Source: Spongospora subterranea
Lineage: Eukaryota; Endomyxa; Phytomyxea; Plasmodiophorida; Plasmodiophoridae
Assembly: GCA_900404475.1 (NCBI GenBank)
Contig: OUQQ01000326.1
Location: 1-22,045 of the forward strand
DNA: 22,045 bases
Reading direction: 5' to 3'
A program made the position numbers and the translations under genes. A model generated the notes under the pieces. It ran no database searches. It was not told where the DNA came from and saw only the letters and a program-made list of their open reading frames with translations. This document shows positions 18,896-22,045 of this stretch, in pieces. How positions within the stretch are numbered: position 1 is the stretch's first letter; each line of letters begins with the position of its first letter.

Positions 18896-19339
18896 TTATA
18901 CATTCGATCCGGATTTACTTTTGATAAGAAGGTCTTTTGCCTCATTAATTTTCTTTGCAATATAAGGAGAGCCGCCAGTATCTGGATGATTCAGTTTAAT
19001 AAGAGTCCTGTATCTTTCGTTCAGCTTTGTCTTGTCGGCTGAAGCTCGAATCCCCAAGATTCTTGCAGCTTCCCGTTTATTCATCTAGATAATATACATG
19101 GGCTATGATTTTGAATCAGTATTTCAACCCAATACCTGAACTTCAAATCCCCCTTCATAATACCCGCCTCCAAGCAACGATCCACCACGTTTCTGTTTCC
19201 AGGCAAGAAAAGCTGTGCGAGCCATTCGACCGCCAATTAAGGCTCCAGCAACTCCTAATCCTGCGACAAGAGGCCACACCTGAGCTTGGGGGTCAGTTCA
19301 TCATAGAAACTCGAGCGGATACCGAAATCATCTAACCAT
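18896..19339 (-). CDS. PAM18: Mitochondrial import motor J-protein PAM18/TIM14 (DNAJC19)
   Basis: PAM18 stimulates the ATPase of mitochondrial Hsp70 at the TIM23 channel. The sure parts are exon 2 (19279-19136) and exon 3 (19084-18896), joined across a 51-nt intron. Exon 2 has a membrane segment ([16 protein letters not shown]) and the linker [12 protein letters not shown]. Exon 3 is the J domain: [34 protein letters not shown] with the essential HPD, and [11 protein letters not shown]. It matches human DNAJC19 ([41 protein letters not shown]). The start is inferred: an ATG at 19339-19337 directly followed by GTTAGA, with a 57-nt intron ending CTCAG at 19280. This gives M then VWPLVAG and 111 aa in total, close to the human length. 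The frame upstream of exon 2 is closed by TGA, so an upstream splice is required. Confidence 0.9.
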
Positions 19340-19496
19340 GACTGTCTGGCCAACAATGTCCAAATGCGGACTCCGTACACCCCTCACATGCCAACTCTGG
19401 TCAGATCTCTTTCGGTGTCTCAATCAGGTCGAGTACCGACTCCTGCTGCCTTTTCTCTGGAAAATTCACAGGCCGACGATATATCCCTAACAATAT
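19340..19496. other. Short spacer between PAM18 and the coiled-coil gene
   Basis: This stretch should hold the PAM18 promoter and the 3' end of the upstream minus-strand gene. The plus-strand frame 19364-19576 has no motif and overlaps the real exon on the other strand. Confidence 0.45.
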
Positions 19497-19502
19497 TTAT
19501 TA
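19497..19502 (-). terminator. Poly(A) signal AATAAA of the coiled-coil gene
   Basis: AATAAA on the minus strand only 4 nt beyond the proposed TAA at 19506-19508. It supports the last exon of the five-exon model. Confidence 0.5.
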
Positions 19503-19505
19503 TGG

Positions 19506-20428
19506 TTATTCTGTTTCTTCAGGGTCAGCGCAGTTCCAGCATTTTCCAGTCTCTTTCAAAATTCCAGCACCCATAATCACGTCTTCGCATGCTCCGAAAT
19601 GGCTATACATCAACTTTTCAAAACAGGGTAAGTTTCTGTTATATTCTTACTTGAGAAGCGCTGTAAAGTCATCCATCATTCCCGGAAAACCATCTGGAAG
19701 ACAGCATTGATTTTTCTGCTAGATTGCACATATTAGTTTTCATCTTTGGTTTGCAATATTTAGACAACCTTTTCCTGAAGGTTATTTACTTCAACGTCTA
19801 GATCCTCTTTTTCTTTTGTTAGGGCCACGATACTTTCATTGATTGTCGTTAGTTGGTTTTCCAGAGAATCTCGCCTATCTGTAAACTATCGTAATAAATT
19901 CAAAGTGTAAAGTTTGTCAGGATATGACCGTCTTTCGCAATAGGAACGTATTTTTTGCGAATTATCTCAGTGTCGCTTGCATATCGCTGCAGTCGCTCCG
20001 CTAATGATTTTCTGTTTGGAATTTTTTTCAATCATAGTGCTTCTTTCGGCTTGTTCGGTAAACCTTTCGTTCCCATAAGTTTCAGCCATTGCTTTCCATA
20101 TCGTATCGCCTACAGCCAATTCGTCTCGAGCTTTCATTAGTGCCTCTTGGCCCTCCTCAATTCTATTATATTCTAGGTCTTTCTTCTCCCGAACGGATCG
20201 CTGTTTTTCTAAGGAAAGTTTATACGCCGTTTGCGCTTCCACCAGTTGGCTATGCGCTTTAGACAATAAGCTCACGTTCACTAATACTATCCCTAAAATA
20301 CCAGCGGAAGTTGCCTCCTTCGTTTTTCTCAGCACCCCTTCGACATGAGCGATTCGGTACTGCAGCTTGCAGTGTTGCTTATGCAATTCGGCGATGCTCC
20401 CAAACATATCATCTATTGACGCATCCAT
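19506..20428 (-). CDS. Unrecognised coiled-coil protein, 5 exons
   Basis: Exons: 20428-20064, 20011-19929, 19878-19769, 19718-19651, 19602-19506. The four introns are 48-52 nt, GT-AG, and in phases 2, 1, 0 and 2. The chain stays open for 723 bases and gives 240 aa. Residues 1-40 and 52-190 are heptad-like and rich in Glu, Lys and Gln (QLVEAQTAYKLSLEKQRS, ERLQRYASDTEIIRKKY, LTTINESIVALTKEKEDL, DVEVNNLQEK), so a long coiled coil is expected. A hydrophobic stretch at 43-54 (AGILGIVLVNVS) interrupts it. The C-terminal 50 residues are non-coiled and cysteine-containing: NQCCLPDGFPGMMDDF, NHFGACEDVIMGAG and ETGKCWNCADPEETE with a CxxC. I do not recognise a family. A TAG lies in frame upstream of the ATG; it could be a splice acceptor, so an extra 5' exon is possible. 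Confidence 0.75.
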
Positions 20429-20538
20429 CCCGTCTTCCGTCTAAATAACCTCGAACCTAATCTCAAATATATCACTACTGTAGGCGAGTGAGAATCCGAG
20501 ATCAATCACAATCGTTCTGTAAAGGTTAGGAAACGTAT

Positions 20539-20726
20539 CAACAGTCCATGTCATTCTCCTTCTATCAACAGTCCATGTCATTCTCCTTCTATCAACAGTC
20601 CATGTCATTCTCCTTCTATCAACAGTCCATGTCATTCTCCTTCTATCAACAGTCCATGTCATTCTCCTTCTATCAACCGTCCATGCCATTCTCCTTCTAT
20701 CAACCGTCCATGCCATTCCCCCCTAT
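20539..20726. repeat. 27-bp minisatellite, about 7 copies
   Basis: The unit is CAACAGTCCATGTCATTCTC followed by CTTCTAT. Five identical copies (20539-20673) are followed by two variants with CAACCG and GCCATT, the last one base short. Because 27 is divisible by 3, both strands stay open and encode nine-residue repeats (SMSFSFYQQ forward, MTWTVDRRR reverse). Neither frame extends into anything gene-like. The array lies between the 3' end of the FKBP gene and the 5' end of the coiled-coil gene, about 110 bp before the latter's ATG. Confidence 0.95.
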
Positions 20727-21011
20727 CAACTTTGCATTCCATAACTACATATCATCAGTTGATACAGTCGATTCACGTGACAACATGTTTATCGAATTGT
20801 GATAAGTCCGACTGTTGGGAAAACGATTCTCTTAATCTACCTAGATTTGTAGATTCCCCATTCCCACATTGTTATTCGCGGTATTCATGACAGGGCGTGA
20901 TTCAGTTTGGTCGCGAATATTTCAGATCTCTGGGATGTTGACATAGCGCTATCCGAAACTATTTCTCAGGTTTATTCATACATCCAGTGACATACTGATG
21001 ATCCCGCCGAT
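20727..21011. other. Spacer between the minisatellite and the FKBP gene
   Basis: No gene seen. It contains the FKBP poly(A) signal on the minus strand at 20971-20976. Confidence 0.45.
20971..20976 (-). terminator. Poly(A) signal AATAAA of the FKBP gene
   Basis: AATAAA on the minus strand, 35 nt beyond the TAA at 21012-21014. Confidence 0.5.
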
Positions 21012-21637
21012 TTAAAGCTCACTACGCCTGGTACCCTTGACATTGATACCGATCAGCTCGATCACAAAAAACAAATCGGTCTTGGCAGGTATTTTTGGTT
21101 CTGTATATTGCTGAACAACAGGGATCGCCAGGCAGTTGATGACACATACCGAATCCATTCTCTCCATACGCTAACTGATAAGGAATATGAACTTCCCATT
21201 TTTGTCCTACTCGCATCTTCTGCAGAACCTCAGTCCAACCGCGAATAACACCTGAAAAACCGAGCGAATTAATCACAGACAAATGAGAAAATATTCAGGT
21301 GATTACCATTAACGGGGAATTCGGTCGGTGTCTTGCGTTCATATGATGAGTCGAATGTCTGCGCTTTCCCGTCTCTTTTGAGGACTCCAGAATAATGGCA
21401 TGTGACGACATCATTACTTCGAGGGTATTGGCTGTTTTCGTCCGGATGTACCCATGGTCGAAGATCTCGGTAAAACAGACTAGGTTGACTTTCAACACTC
21501 AGCTTTTTCACATCCGCTCCTGCGTCGTCAAATTTAATTCCAAGGGCGGTCAAGTCGGTTTTGATGTCAGAAGTGTCTGAACTGACTTGGCTCAACGCTA
21601 CGATGATCAGCAAGGTTACGTAAATCCATGCCATCAT
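21012..21637 (-). CDS. FKBP-type peptidyl-prolyl isomerase, secretory pathway
   Basis: Three exons, 21637-21307, 21251-21150 and 21100-21012, are joined by introns of 55 and 49 nt and give 173 aa. The frame is open upstream of 21637, but [20 protein letters not shown] is a typical signal peptide, so I start there (or at 21634). The FKBP fold follows: [60 protein letters not shown]. The residues that line the FKBP12 pocket (Tyr26, Phe36-Asp37, Val55-Ile56, Trp59, Tyr82, Phe99) all have counterparts, so it should be active and able to bind FK506. The protein ends RRSEL, which weakly resembles a KDEL-type ER retrieval signal. Without splicing, the frame runs into unrelated residues after YGENGF, so the last intron is needed. 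Confidence 0.92.
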
Positions 21638-22006
21638 CCTTTTTGAGGACCCGCACAAATACAGTGTTGGCCCTCCGTGTGTGGTGCTCAAGTCAGTCAT
21701 TGTTAGGGCAAGAAGGCGGAGCCGCCGCTTTCTCTGTTCATACAGTACATAGTGACGGGGCGCGGCGCTCAAGTCATTACAAGCGCAAGTATCGCCGCCG
21801 TTCATCATGTGTGAGGGTACCAGGACATATTAACTGGCATGGGACTTAAGTATTTATAGGGCAAGGACTTTGCCGTCATCTACCAGTAGTGTGGTACACA
21901 CTAATAACCGTGACAATGTGAATTTTGCGTCACGGAGTTTACGGGGTTTTCATGATTGCAGGGAGCAGTTGAGGCTGCCGTCTTTGTTTTTTTTGTTTTC
22001 ATACAA
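21638..22006. promoter_or_regulatory. Divergent promoter region with a TAGTGTG palindrome
   Basis: The region between the FKBP start and a possible plus-strand gene. It contains TAGTGTGGTACACACTA at 21887-21903, a palindrome with 7-bp arms around three bases. The same half-site forms the ends of the element upstream of the phosphatase gene. The palindrome is about 250 bp from the FKBP ATG and about 105 bp from the plus-strand ATG at 22007. Confidence 0.5.
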
Positions 22007-22045
22007 ATGAGCAAACGTTCGCAGGAGGAAGTGTTGATCTCAACC
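22007..22045 (+). CDS. Possible start of a divergent gene, cut by the window end
   Basis: An ATG at 22007 follows a T-rich tract and opens MSKRSQEEVLIST, which stays open to the last base. Thirteen codons are too few for any assignment. Spacing and divergent layout with the FKBP gene make a real start plausible. Confidence 0.3.
   Translation, partial: MSKRSQEEVLIST

Noticed and set aside
20441..20802. Frames over the minisatellite on both strands, considered as a repeat protein
   Set aside because: They are open only because the unit is 27 bp; flanks add no gene-like sequence.
21022..21282. FKBP exon read without the last intron, giving a Cys-rich tail
   Set aside because: Splicing out 49 nt restores the conserved KIP and LFFVIEL strand of the FKBP fold, so the Cys-rich tail is intron sequence.

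Overview
The window is nuclear DNA from a eukaryote with a compact genome. Genes lie 10-700 bp apart on both strands. Most coding sequence is broken by GT-AG introns of only 43-57 nt, and AATAAA signals follow several stop codons. No rRNA, tRNA, CRISPR or bacterial operon structure is visible. The gene set (condensin subunit, RRN3, SAP30, PAM18, classical tyrosine phosphatase) is conserved in eukaryotes. The tiny introns and the style of the DDE transposon suggest a protist, perhaps an oomycete- or phytomyxid-type organism. That placement is inference only.

Layout. 732-1475 (+): an intronless membrane protein with what I read as two von Hippel-Lindau beta-like domains. 2181-7057 (+): a 24-exon condensin CAP-G gene, reconstructed exon by exon with the reading frame closing at every junction. 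7119-7829 (-): a SAP30-like Sin3-binding protein, convergent with CAP-G. 8072-10090: a transposon graveyard with a 53-bp foldback and fragments of Copia elements in both orientations, two of them facing each other. 10138-10693 (+): a doubtful gene or gene remnant. 11053-12984 (+): RRN3, the RNA polymerase I initiation factor. 13300-14213 (+): a dead DDE (pogo/jerky-like) transposase. 14533-14653: a short element with TA-flanked terminal inverted repeats. 14890-16480 (+): a 9-exon classical protein tyrosine phosphatase with every catalytic motif intact. 16562-17752 (-): a TPR protein. 18209-18886 (+): a TLC-domain membrane protein whose stop lies 9 bp from that of the convergent PAM18/TIM14 gene (18896-19339, -). 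19506-20428 (-): an unrecognised five-exon coiled-coil protein. 20539-20726: a 27-bp minisatellite. 21012-21637 (-): a signal-peptide-bearing FKBP prolyl isomerase. 22007-end (+): the possible first codons of a divergent gene.

The genes do not form one pathway. They are housekeeping functions in different compartments: chromosome condensation and chromatin (CAP-G, SAP30), rRNA transcription (RRN3), mitochondrial import (PAM18), secretory pathway (FKBP, TLC protein, VHL-like protein) and signalling (PTP). The most unusual items are the membrane-anchored double VHL-like protein, the palindromic TAGTGTGG element shared by two promoter regions, the Met-only first exon proposed for PAM18, and the orphan coiled-coil gene. 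Exon boundaries were inferred by reading frames, splice dinucleotides and remembered family motifs; none has been checked against transcripts.
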